From JBHIDJ01 sp046760105 (lineage in GTDB: Bacteria; Pseudomonadota; Gammaproteobacteria; Acidiferrobacterales; SPGG2): a DNA stretch of 14,034 nucleotides. The first letter of the stretch is position 1. Every line of letters starts with the position of its first letter. This document shows positions 5,755 to 13,335 of the stretch, piece by piece. The notes beneath the pieces were generated by a model. That model ran no database searches and was not told the DNA's origin. It saw only the letters and a list, made by a program, of their open reading frames with translations. The DNA lies in NCBI GenBank assembly GCA_046760105.1, contig JBHIDJ010000081.1, forward strand, positions 1-14,034, in the 5' to 3' direction. The position numbers and the translations under genes were made by a program.

Positions 5755-6249
5755 TCATGTTTTTTCCGACCCCTTGGCCGGTTTTTCTTCGCGCGGCTCT
5801 TCACCGATGCCCGCCGCTTTCAAAAAGCTTTCCTGGATGTCCTTCCAGATTTCGAGGTTGCGTTGCGTCAGCTCCGTCATTGCGCTCACGGGGCTGCCGA
5901 CGAATACATTACGCATCTGGTCCTGAACGAGTTTTTGTTGTTCCATAAAGAGTGCTAGGCTTCGCTCGAGGTAGCTTGTAAAAGCGTTTTGTACCGTGTC
6001 ACCGTAGAAACGGATCATCTTCGATAGGATCTCGGTAGTGAACAGGGGTTCATCTCCAGACTCCATTTCGATGATAATCTGTAGAAGGATACCACGGGTA
6101 AGATCCTCATCCGTGTTCGCGCTAACAACCTGAAAATCAATCCCCTCCAGCACAAGATCACGCACATCCGATAAAGTGATGTAACAGCTGAGTTCGGTGT
6201 CATACAGCCGGCGGTTAGGATACTTTTTAATTATTCTCGGTGCTGTCAC
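5755..6249 (-). CDS. phaR: PHB accumulation regulator PhaR
   Basis: This 164-residue protein begins with the family hallmark RIIKKYPNRRLYDTE (5-19), the N-terminal DNA-binding domain of PhaR, and continues SCYITLSDVRDLVLEG. It then has the PHB-associated region (DLTRGILLQIIIEMES, PLFTTEILSKMIRFYGDTVQ) and a charged C-terminus. PhaR binds both PHB and DNA: it represses phasin and PHA genes until polymer appears and titrates it off. The start is GTG, fixed by the position of the family motif; its ribosome site is weak. It is the third gene after phaA and phaB with only 28 bases from phaB, so it is probably co-transcribed. Candidate operators are at 1074-1098, 2460-2474 and 8365-8379. Confidence 0.95.
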   Translation of the reverse strand: MTAPRIIKKYPNRRLYDTELSCYITLSDVRDLVLEGIDFQVVSANTDEDLTRGILLQIIIEMESGDEPLFTTEILSKMIRFYGDTVQNAFTSYLERSLALFMEQQKLVQDQMRNVFVGSPVSAMTELTQRNLEIWKDIQESFLKAAGIGEEPREEKPAKGSEKT

Positions 6250-6277
6250 GGTGGCTAACTAAGAATAGGCTATGCTG

Positions 6278-7027
6278 CTACGACATGTACTGACCGCCAT
6301 TGACGGAAAGGTCCGCTCCGGTAATAAAGGCGGCTTCATCGGAGGCCAGAAATTCTACGACATAAGCCACTTCTTCCGGCTTGCCGAGACGACCAGCGGG
6401 TATGCCGGCAATGATCTTGTTCCTGATGTCTTCGGAGACCGCCATGACCATATCGGTAGCTATGTAACCGGGAGAGAGCGTATTTACTGTGACGCCCTTG
6501 CGAGCAACTTCCTGCGCGAGCGCCATCGTGAAGCCGTGCATACCAGCCTTCGCTGCTGAGTAGTTTACTTGGCCAAACTGGCCCTTCTGTCCGTTGATGG
6601 ACGAGATATTTATCACTCGTCCGAATCCACGATCTGTCATCCCCTGAATGACCGGCCGGGTGACGTTAAACACGCTGTCGAGATTACTCGCGATCACCGC
6701 ATCCCATTGATCGTGACTCATCTTACGGAAAGTTGCATCCCGGGTAATGCCGGCATTGTTAACCAGAATATCGATCGGCCCGATTTCCTTTTCTATCTTT
6801 GCCACCATCGTCTGGCAATCGTCGAAGTTACTAACGTCGCCCTTAAAGGTCGGGATGTCATAGCCCTTCGCCTTGATCGCTTCACGCCACTTTTGGGTTT
6901 TTTCTTCATTGCGGTAGTTCGTGACGACGCTGCACCCGGCATCCGCCAGGCGCTTACAAATAGCTGTACCGATACCCCCGGTACCACCGGTCACTAACGC
7001 CACTTTTCCTCCCAGTCTCCTGTTCAT
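6278..7027 (-). CDS. phaB: Acetoacetyl-CoA reductase PhaB (SDR family)
   Basis: This 249-residue enzyme reduces acetoacetyl-CoA to (R)-3-hydroxybutyryl-CoA, normally with NADPH, in the cytoplasm. Visible are the TGGTGGIG nucleotide-binding loop (13-20), NNAG (90-93), catalytic Ser143 in NISSINGQKGQFGQ, Tyr156 and Lys160 in YSAAK, and the C-terminal ITGADLSVNGGQYMS. FRKM near 100-103 and the NGQKGQFGQ block are typical of PhaB rather than FabG. Its ribosome site GAGGTGA contains the stop codon of phaA, and the gap is four bases, so translation is probably coupled. It precedes phaR. Confidence 0.96.
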   Translation of the reverse strand: MNRRLGGKVALVTGGTGGIGTAICKRLADAGCSVVTNYRNEEKTQKWREAIKAKGYDIPTFKGDVSNFDDCQTMVAKIEKEIGPIDILVNNAGITRDATFRKMSHDQWDAVIASNLDSVFNVTRPVIQGMTDRGFGRVINISSINGQKGQFGQVNYSAAKAGMHGFTMALAQEVARKGVTVNTLSPGYIATDMVMAVSEDIRNKIIAGIPAGRLGKPEEVAYVVEFLASDEAAFITGADLSVNGGQYMS

Positions 7028-7031
7028 AGCG

Positions 7032-8213
7032 TCACCTCGCCACCGCTAGTGCGACACCCTGACCACCACCGATGCAAAGCGTGGCCAGTCCTTTGTGAGC
7101 GTCGCGATGTTGCATTTCGTACAAGAGCGTAACGAGGATGCGCGCACCGGAGGCACCGATGGGGTGACCAATAGCGATGGCGCCACCATTGACGTTTACC
7201 TTGTTCACATCCCAGCCCAGACCTCGGTTGACCGAGATCGCTTGCGCGGCAAAGGCCTCGTTGGCCTCGATCAGATCAAGATCATCCACAGTCCATCCCG
7301 CTTTTTCAAGACAACGGGTCGACGCAGGGATGGGGCCGGTACCCATTATAGCCGGATCCACCCCGGCGTTTGCGTAGGCCACGATGCGCGCCATCGACTT
7401 TAGGCCTAGTTCCTTTGCCCTTCGCTCTGTGGTCACGATGACCCCCGCAGCACCATCGTTGATGCCGGAGGCATTACCGGCGGTGACAGTTCCGTCCTTG
7501 TCGAACGCGGGACGCAGCTTCGCGAGGCCTTCGGCGGTAGTGCCGTGGCGTGGAAACTCATCGGCGGCGAAGATGATCGGGTCACCTTTGCGCTGGGGAA
7601 TTTCAACTGGGATGATTTCGTCTTTGAAACGCCCTTCTTTCTGTGCCGACTCGGCCTTTTGTTGTGACGCGGCAGCAAATTCGTCCTGCTCTTTGCGATC
7701 GATTTCATACTTGTTGGCAATGTTCTCGGCCGTGTTGCCCATGTGGTACTGATTGAAGGCATCCCAAAGGCCGTCCACGATCATAGAATCCTTCATCGCC
7801 CAATCACCCATCTTTGTGCCGACGCGCGATTTCGGTAACACATGGGGCGCCAGGCTCATGCTTTCCTGGCCGCCGGCAATGATCAGCTCAGCATCGCCAC
7901 AACGGATGGCCTGCGTCGCCAAATGGACCGACTTCAGGCCGCTGCCACAAACCTTATTAATGGTCATGGACGGTACAGATACAGGCAATCCCGCCTCAAT
8001 GGCTGCCTGACGGACGGGGTTCTGGCCTACACCGGCGGTCAATATCTGCCCCATGATCACCTCATCGACTTGTTCCGGCTTCACTCCACCGCGCTCGAGC
8101 AGGGCCGCAATGACCTTAGCCCCAAGACTGCTCGCTGGCATTTGAGACAGGGTCCCACCAAAAGTCCCGACCGGCGTACGGCCTGCAGCAACGATGACGA
8201 CGCCTTCTTCCAT
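7032..8213 (-). CDS. phaA: Acetyl-CoA acetyltransferase (beta-ketothiolase) PhaA
   Basis: This 393-residue thiolase condenses two acetyl-CoA to acetoacetyl-CoA, the first step of PHB synthesis. It has the acyl-accepting Cys89 in NKVCGSGLKS, NEAFAAQ (318-324), His350 in GHPIGASG and Cys380 in CIGGGQG; length matches biosynthetic thiolases. The ATG has AGGAG at about 8 bases. It is the first gene of the leftward phaA-phaB-phaR operon, divergent from phaE-phaC across a 270-base control region. Confidence 0.96.
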   Translation of the reverse strand: MEEGVVIVAAGRTPVGTFGGTLSQMPASSLGAKVIAALLERGGVKPEQVDEVIMGQILTAGVGQNPVRQAAIEAGLPVSVPSMTINKVCGSGLKSVHLATQAIRCGDAELIIAGGQESMSLAPHVLPKSRVGTKMGDWAMKDSMIVDGLWDAFNQYHMGNTAENIANKYEIDRKEQDEFAAASQQKAESAQKEGRFKDEIIPVEIPQRKGDPIIFAADEFPRHGTTAEGLAKLRPAFDKDGTVTAGNASGINDGAAGVIVTTERRAKELGLKSMARIVAYANAGVDPAIMGTGPIPASTRCLEKAGWTVDDLDLIEANEAFAAQAISVNRGLGWDVNKVNVNGGAIAIGHPIGASGARILVTLLYEMQHRDAHKGLATLCIGGGQGVALAVAR

Positions 8214-8483
8214 TGTTCGCTCCTGTGTAGTTGGTTGGCTTTGCGGCGCGAGTAGCGGACGCTGCGGCCACTTCTTTGCGGCGGCGCAGCACAGATTAAC
8301 AGACTTAGATGAACTGCGCTATACGCGTGCTTAAGCTGAGTAAATACGATCTCTGCCGCGGTTATGTTGCGGCGCACAAAGCTTTATGCTACCCTCTGAT
8401 TCACCGAAGTGCAAGGAGATGCAAGCTAGCGCAGGCCGCTGGCTGACCATGACAAGGGCCTGTATACCCCGGAGACAGCGATC
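8214..8483. promoter_or_regulatory. Divergent control region of phaABR and phaEC
   Basis: No gene is seen here. It must drive phaA leftward and phaE rightward. It contains several TTGCGGCG elements (8241-8250, 8276-8293) and the full operator-like site at 8365-8379. Promoter hexamers are weak: on the plus strand TATGCT (8385-8390) with a poor -35, and on the minus strand TTTACT and TATAGC at a short 15-base spacing. I therefore do not assign exact promoters. Confidence 0.6.
8365..8379. promoter_or_regulatory. Probable PhaR operator between phaA and phaE
   Basis: TGTTGCGGCGCACAA matches the site in the hydrolase promoter (2460-2474) at 14 of 15 bases, in the same orientation, 5.9 kb away. It lies 105 bases upstream of phaE and 152 bases upstream of phaA, and could control either or both. 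Binding by PhaR is inferred. Confidence 0.6.
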
Positions 8484-9662
8484 GTGAGTGAGAATCCCTT
8501 TTCTTCTAGCCCTAGTGACTGGATCGCATTCCAGCGCAAATATTGGGACGCCTGGAATCAGCTCAGCCGCCAGGCACTTGGGCCGATGGCCTCGACTAGC
8601 GGGCCCGCTAACGTTTGGGCAGACGCACTCGACCATTGGTGGAAGACAGTTTCGACCGGCACATCGCCGGAGGTAGAGGACTTTTATGCCAAGCTCATCG
8701 AGCAGGGTAAGGCCTTCTTTCGCGTGTCTGAAGGGTTCGCCAACACCTTCCAGTCGGCCGCGACCCGCGGCGAATCGCTAATGGACTGGGAGCAGCAAAT
8801 GAATGCTGCTTTTGCTGGCATGAAGGAGGCGTTTTCTGGATCCAGCTCCGAGGCACAGGACATGATGCGCCAGGTCATGGCGTTCTGGGAACTGCCGCTC
8901 GACACCTGGCAACGTACCGTATCCTCCATGTCGGTGCTACCCGGGGACGTTCTACAGAACTTCAAGGCCGAAGGCCTGGAACGCCTGGGCCAGACTTTCG
9001 ACGATCGCGTCGACCGTTTCTTGTCGACTCCGGGGGTCGGTTACACACGCGAATGGCAGGGACAGTTGCAGATACAGAGTCGGCTTTGGCTTGACTATCA
9101 GAAGGCCCATCAGCATTATGCGGCCGCCTTTGCCAAGATCGGACTGCAATGTGTCGAGCATCTTGAGAAAAGGCTCAGGACACTTGTCAAGGAAGGCAAC
9201 GAGATTACGTCCGCGCGCGAGCTGTACGACCTCTGGGTTGACTGCTGCGAGGAGGGTTATGCTGACTATGTCTCGACGGACGAGTACGCCGAGCTGCACG
9301 CCAATCTCGTCAACAGCCTGATGGCGCTAAAGCGCCACAGCAGTGCGATGATCGATGAGCTGCTTGGCGCGATGAATATGCCGACGCGTCGCGAGGTCAA
9401 TACGCTACACCGCCGCCTTCAGGAAGCGCGCCGAGAGAGTAAGACGCTGCATACTGAGTTTCAGGCTTTGAAAGAACAGGTCGAGCGGATAAGTGGTGAT
9501 CGAGCAGTCGCCGCAGAATCGGCATCGCAGCCTGTTGCTGTACAAAGACCCACAAAAGCGCAACCAGTCGCCACGCGCAGGGGGCGATCGACGCCTGCGG
9601 CGAAGAAGCCTAAAGCAACCGCACGTCAATCGTCAGGTCAGCAAACCGCAAAAGGAGAATAA
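8484..9662 (+). CDS. phaE: Class III PHA synthase subunit PhaE
   Basis: This 392-residue protein is the non-catalytic subunit that complexes with PhaC and is needed for its activity. Tryptophan-rich N-terminal helices (DWIAFQRKYWDAWNQL), the MRQVMAFWELPLDTWQR block and the PGVGYTREWQ and DLWVDCCEEGYADYVSTDEY blocks are typical of PhaE. A coiled coil is predicted at about 304-336 (heptads in REVNTLHRRLQEARRESKTL). The last 46 residues form a disordered Ala/Pro/Lys/Arg tail with about ten basic and one acidic residue, an unusual histone-like extension. The start is GTG, supported by GGAG at 8471-8474. phaC follows after three bases, so the two are one operon. Confidence 0.93.
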   Translation: MSENPFSSSPSDWIAFQRKYWDAWNQLSRQALGPMASTSGPANVWADALDHWWKTVSTGTSPEVEDFYAKLIEQGKAFFRVSEGFANTFQSAATRGESLMDWEQQMNAAFAGMKEAFSGSSSEAQDMMRQVMAFWELPLDTWQRTVSSMSVLPGDVLQNFKAEGLERLGQTFDDRVDRFLSTPGVGYTREWQGQLQIQSRLWLDYQKAHQHYAAAFAKIGLQCVEHLEKRLRTLVKEGNEITSARELYDLWVDCCEEGYADYVSTDEYAELHANLVNSLMALKRHSSAMIDELLGAMNMPTRREVNTLHRRLQEARRESKTLHTEFQALKEQVERISGDRAVAAESASQPVAVQRPTKAQPVATRRGRSTPAAKKPKATARQSSGQQTAKGE

Positions 9663-9665
9663 CTC

Positions 9666-10730
9666 GTGTTCCCGATCCAAATTCGACCAGATCAGGCGAC
9701 TGATGAAATGCTCGCCTTCAACCGCAAGCTCGGGGAAGGCTTACATAACTTACTGAAGATCGGCTCGATTGATGCTGGTGTAACGCCGAAGGAAATCGTC
9801 TATCGCGAAGACAAACTGGTGCTGCACCGCTTCAAGGGAGCTAATAAGCCGCGCAATCCGGTGCCGGTGTTGATCGTCTACGCATTGGTTAATCGCCCCT
9901 ACATGGCAGATTTGCAGGAAGACCGATCGCTGGTACGTGGCTTGTTAGACGCCGGTCTCGATGTCTACTTGATCGATTGGGGCTACCCCGATCGGGCGGA
10001 CAGGTACCTGACCCTGGAAGATTACATCAATGGCTACATCGACCGCTGCGTGGACGTGATCCGCAAGCGCCACAAGCTCGAAAAGATCAATGTGCTGGGC
10101 ATCTGCCAAGGCGGTACATTCAGCTTGTGCTATAGCGCAACGCATCCGGGTAAAGTGCAAAACCTTATTACGATGGTGACACCGGTGGATTTTCAGACTG
10201 GGGACAATCTTCTCAGTCACTGGGTGCAGAAAATGGATGTCGATTTACTGGTAGAAACCATGGGCAACATCCCCGGTGAGTTATTGAACTGGACGTTTCT
10301 TTCGCTGAAGCCTTTTCGCCTGATGGGGCAAAAGTATATTGATATGGTCGATGCGTTGGACGACAGACGCAAAGCAAAGAATTTCCTACGCATGGAAAAA
10401 TGGATTTTTGATAGCCCGGACCAGGCGGGTGAAGCCTTCCGGCAATTCACCAAGGAGTTCTATCAGCAAAACGGGTTGATCAAAGGTCAGGTGAGGATTG
10501 GCGACCATCAGGTAAAGCTCAAGAACATCACTATGCCGGTGCTAAATATATACGCCAAACAAGACCATCTGGTTCCGCCCAGTGCGTCGATCCCACTTAA
10601 GGACTATGTGGGTACTAAAGACTATACGGAACAGGCCTTCGTTGGCGGCCACATCGGCATCTATGTCAGCGGCCGTGCGCAGAAAGAAGTGCCACCGTCC
10701 GTCGGAAAATGGTTGGACGCCAGGACGTAA
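9666..10730 (+). CDS. phaC: Class III PHA synthase catalytic subunit PhaC
   Basis: This 354-residue alpha/beta-fold enzyme polymerises 3-hydroxybutyryl-CoA into PHB on the granule surface. The lipase-like box is GICQGG with nucleophile Cys147; the other catalytic residues are Asp300 (YAKQDHLVPP) and His329 (VGGHIGIYVSG), matching the Cys-Asp-His triad of class III enzymes. The length (about 355) and the adjacent PhaE separate it from class I enzymes of about 600 residues. LIDWGYPDR (102-110) is a conserved synthase block. The start is GTG with AGGAG 8 bases upstream, lying in the end of phaE; the three-base gap implies coupled translation and matched amounts of the two subunits. Confidence 0.97.
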   Translation: MFPIQIRPDQATDEMLAFNRKLGEGLHNLLKIGSIDAGVTPKEIVYREDKLVLHRFKGANKPRNPVPVLIVYALVNRPYMADLQEDRSLVRGLLDAGLDVYLIDWGYPDRADRYLTLEDYINGYIDRCVDVIRKRHKLEKINVLGICQGGTFSLCYSATHPGKVQNLITMVTPVDFQTGDNLLSHWVQKMDVDLLVETMGNIPGELLNWTFLSLKPFRLMGQKYIDMVDALDDRRKAKNFLRMEKWIFDSPDQAGEAFRQFTKEFYQQNGLIKGQVRIGDHQVKLKNITMPVLNIYAKQDHLVPPSASIPLKDYVGTKDYTEQAFVGGHIGIYVSGRAQKEVPPSVGKWLDART

Positions 10731-10762
10731 TCCAGTTGCGTTAACGGCCTGCTGGCTGTACG

Positions 10763-11719
10763 TCAGGCCCTGACGGCATCCTGTTTGCTTTCCTTTTCCT
10801 CTTGTCCCAACAACTGCGGGTCCATCATGTCAATAAAGCGCTTGGCCTGCGGCGAGAGAAACTTCCCGCGCCGTAAGACCACACCGTAACTGCGCTTGGG
10901 GAAGTAATGGTCCAGCGGAATCCTAGCCAATGGCTCCTTTCCGGTGAGACAGATATCCGTGACGATCGAGATACCCAGCCCCAATCTGACATACTTTTTG
11001 ATGACCTCCCAACCGCCGGCCTCAAGCGCAACGCTGTAGCTCACGTCGTGCTGTTTGAACACCAGATCTACCATTCGCCAGGTGCTGAGATGGCGGGGTG
11101 GGAAGATCAGCCCGTACGGGCTAATGTCTTCAAGCTTGATATCCTTCTTGTCCGCTAGCGGATGGTCTCGTGGCGTGATTAGCACCGTGGCATAACTGAA
11201 GATCGGATGATAGGTGATGTCATCGGGCACCTCCGGGGGCATGGATCCCACGGCAAAGTCGACCTCGTCCGCACGAATCATAGCGAGCCCATCGCGGCCG
11301 GTGACGTTGTGGAGCTTCAGGCGGATACCCGGATAGCTTTCGGCAAAGCGTCGCATCGGCTCTGGCAAGATATACAGAATGGTTGACTCGCCCGCCGCGA
11401 TGTTGAGTGCGCCGGTCTCAAGCTTGCCGCGTTGGGCGGCAAAGGTCTCGGGAAGCGAATCCATGCCCTGCACCAAAGGGAGCGCCAACTCGTAAAGCAT
11501 GTCGCCCTCGGGTGTTAGCTTGATGTTGGGCCCGCGCCGCTCGAACAGTGCGATGCCAAGCTCGCGCTCGAGCGCCTGGATCTGGAGGGAGACGGAGGGC
11601 TGGCTCAGAAACAGCCGCTCTGCCGCCTTGGAAATACTGCCCGTCTGCGCTGCGTAGCAAAACGCACGCAGCTGCTTGAGCCGATTTTGCTTGTAGTACA
11701 CGGGGTTGGCGGACACCAT
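10763..11719 (-). CDS. LysR-family regulator, CysB-like, divergent from aceA
   Basis: This 318-residue regulator has an N-terminal winged helix-turn-helix (LKQLRAFCYAAQTGSISKAA, then LFLSQPSVSLQIQALERELG), LFERRGPNIKLTPEG, and a two-lobed effector domain (about 95-300). The ending YGVVLRRGKFLSPQAKRFIDMM resembles CysB-type members. The initial KQNRLKQLRAF also fits that group. It is transcribed away from isocitrate lyase, and LysR proteins commonly control the divergent neighbour, so aceA is the likely target. A 19-base palindrome (11744-11762) lies 24 bases upstream of its start codon and could serve both aceA control and autoregulation. The effector is unknown. It converges with phaC, whose stop is only 32 bases away. 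Confidence 0.9.
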   Translation of the reverse strand: MVSANPVYYKQNRLKQLRAFCYAAQTGSISKAAERLFLSQPSVSLQIQALERELGIALFERRGPNIKLTPEGDMLYELALPLVQGMDSLPETFAAQRGKLETGALNIAAGESTILYILPEPMRRFAESYPGIRLKLHNVTGRDGLAMIRADEVDFAVGSMPPEVPDDITYHPIFSYATVLITPRDHPLADKKDIKLEDISPYGLIFPPRHLSTWRMVDLVFKQHDVSYSVALEAGGWEVIKKYVRLGLGISIVTDICLTGKEPLARIPLDHYFPKRSYGVVLRRGKFLSPQAKRFIDMMDPQLLGQEEKESKQDAVRA

Positions 11720-11743
11720 GGAGACAACCTCATAATTACAAAA

Positions 11744-11762
11744 TTCAATAGTAAATATTGAA
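11744..11762. promoter_or_regulatory. LysR-type operator palindrome in the lysR-aceA gap
   Basis: TTCAATAGTAAATATTGAA has perfect 7-base arms around a 5-base spacer, and its AT-rich nature stands out from the surrounding DNA. Its centre is about 55 bases before the predicted aceA start point, where LysR activators bind. Binding is inferred from position. Confidence 0.7.
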
Positions 11763-11771
11763 ATAATTGCT

Positions 11772-11801
11772 TTGTCAAATAGAAGGCCCGCTCAGTAGAC
11801 T
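11772..11801 (+). promoter_or_regulatory. Putative promoter of aceA
   Basis: TTGTCA (11772-11777, 5 of 6) and TAGACT (11796-11801, 4 of 6) are separated by 18 bases. The palindrome at 11744-11762 ends ten bases upstream of the -35. The weak -10 suits an activated promoter. The leader would be about 70 bases. Confidence 0.5.
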
Positions 11802-11876
11802 CTGCAACAAGCCTGCAATCAAGCATGCATGCGCCGCGTTGCCCTCAGCCGTAGGTAGTATCGAAATGGAGGACGC

Positions 11877-13187
11877 ATGATGACGCAAGAGCAAGCCATC
11901 AAAGATCTCAAACGCGATTGGACGCAAAACCCCCGCTGGCTCGGGGTGGAGCGCGCCTACACGGCGGCGGAGGTGGTGAGACTGCGCGGCACGGTACAGG
12001 TTGAACACACCTTGGCCCGGCGCGCTGCAGAAAAGCTGTGGACGCGCCTGACAAGCGACGATTATGTGAGCGCGCTCGGTGCCCTCACGGGCAATCAGGC
12101 AGTACAGATGGCGAAGGCGGGTCTAAAGGCCATTTACCTCAGTGGGTGGCAGGTCGCGGCAGACGCTAATAACGCCTTCCAGATGTATCCGGACCAAAGC
12201 CTCTATCCGGCAGACAGTGCGCCGCGGGTAATCAAGAACATCAACAATGCCTTACAACGCGCGGACCAGATCCATCATGCCGAAGGCGATGACAGTATCG
12301 ACTGGTTCCTGCCGATCGTCGCCGACGCCGAGGCCGGCTTTGGCGGTGTGTTGAATGCCTTCGAGCTCATGAAGACGATGATTGAAGCAGGCGCGGCCGG
12401 CGTGCATTTCGAAGACCAACTCGCTTCCGCCAAGAAGTGTGGTCACATGGGCGGCAAGGTGCTGGTGTCTACGCAGGAAGCGGTGCAGAAATTGGTGGCG
12501 GCGCGGTTTGCCGCCGACATCATGGGCGTGCCGACCATTCTCGTGGCGCGCACGGATGCCTTGGGCGCGCGCCTGTTGACGAGCGATATTGACGAGCGTG
12601 ACCAAGCGTTTATCACCGGCGAGCGCACCGCCGAAGGGTTCTTCGCTGTCCGTGCCGGTATGGAGCAAGCCGTCGCACGCAGCGTCGCATACGCCCCCTA
12701 TGTGGATCTGTTGTGGTTTGAAACATCCAAGCCCGATCTCGACGAGGCCAAACATTTTGCGGAGATCATGCACGCGCAGTTCCCTGATAAGTTATTGGCT
12801 TATAACTGTTCGCCTTCTTTTAATTGGAAAAGGAATCTGGATGATGCAACGATCGCCAAGTTCCAGCGCGAGCTTGGAGCCATGGGTTACAAGTTTCAGT
12901 TTATAACCCTGGCTGGTTTTCATGCCCTTAACTACAGCATGTTTGATCTCGCCGACAAATATCGCGACGACGGCATGGCCGCCTACGTCGAGCTCCAGGA
13001 ACAGGAATTCGCCTCGGAGAATCGTGGCTATACGGCCAGCAAGCATCAGCGTGAGGTGGGTGCGGGCTATTTCGATGAAGTAACCCAAGTGATAACGGGC
13101 GGCAAGTCTTCGATCACGGCGCTCGCGGGTTCCACAGAAGAAGAACAATTCGAAGAAGAGCCTGCCATCAAGCAGGCCGCGTCTTAG
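11877..13187 (+). CDS. aceA: Isocitrate lyase
   Basis: This 436-residue protein (E. coli AceA is 434) cleaves isocitrate to glyoxylate and succinate, the entry of the glyoxylate shunt used during growth on acetate, fatty acids or stored PHB. SGWQVAADAN (89-98), the Mg-binding VADAEAGFGG (148-157), the catalytic loop KKCGHMGGK with Cys188, and NCSPSFNW (310-317) are all intact. The C-terminus runs slightly past the usual STEEQF end with an acidic and Ala-rich tail (EEEPAIKQAAS). Two adjacent ATGs exist: GGAGGA at 11868-11873 is only three bases from the first and six from the second (11880), so translation probably starts at 11880. The LysR gene is divergent and a hairpin terminator follows. 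Confidence 0.97.
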   Translation: MMTQEQAIKDLKRDWTQNPRWLGVERAYTAAEVVRLRGTVQVEHTLARRAAEKLWTRLTSDDYVSALGALTGNQAVQMAKAGLKAIYLSGWQVAADANNAFQMYPDQSLYPADSAPRVIKNINNALQRADQIHHAEGDDSIDWFLPIVADAEAGFGGVLNAFELMKTMIEAGAAGVHFEDQLASAKKCGHMGGKVLVSTQEAVQKLVAARFAADIMGVPTILVARTDALGARLLTSDIDERDQAFITGERTAEGFFAVRAGMEQAVARSVAYAPYVDLLWFETSKPDLDEAKHFAEIMHAQFPDKLLAYNCSPSFNWKRNLDDATIAKFQRELGAMGYKFQFITLAGFHALNYSMFDLADKYRDDGMAAYVELQEQEFASENRGYTASKHQREVGAGYFDEVTQVITGGKSSITALAGSTEEEQFEEEPAIKQAAS

Positions 13188-13218
13188 CGTTTTTGTTTTA
13201 ACCTCCTCTGTTGTTCTG

Positions 13219-13250
13219 CAGCTGACCCTAGCGGATACTAGGGTCAGCTG
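13219..13250. terminator. Hairpin terminator between convergent aceA and icd
   Basis: CAGCTGACCCTAG (13219-13231) and CTAGGGTCAGCTG (13238-13250) are perfect 13-base arms with a 6-base loop. A strong T-run is missing on the plus side (GGTCTTT), but the stem lies 31 bases past the aceA stop, between two convergent genes, where it could serve both. Confidence 0.8.
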
Positions 13251-13335
13251 GGTCTTTCAGCCGCCTTTGCTCACCTGTGCGCACCGGTGACCGGGCTTTT
13301 GTTCTCCATAATTGTTTGCCTTCTGGGGGCGCACA

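Noticed and set aside
10746..10769. GGCCTG/CAGGCC hairpin after phaC
   Set aside because: Only a 6-base stem with a 12-base loop and no T-run; it overlaps the lysR stop. Not convincing as a terminator.
11829..11842. TGCGCCGC near aceA, resembling part of the PhaR-like operator
   Set aside because: Only eight bases match and the flanking half (CAACA) is missing; expected by chance in this base composition.
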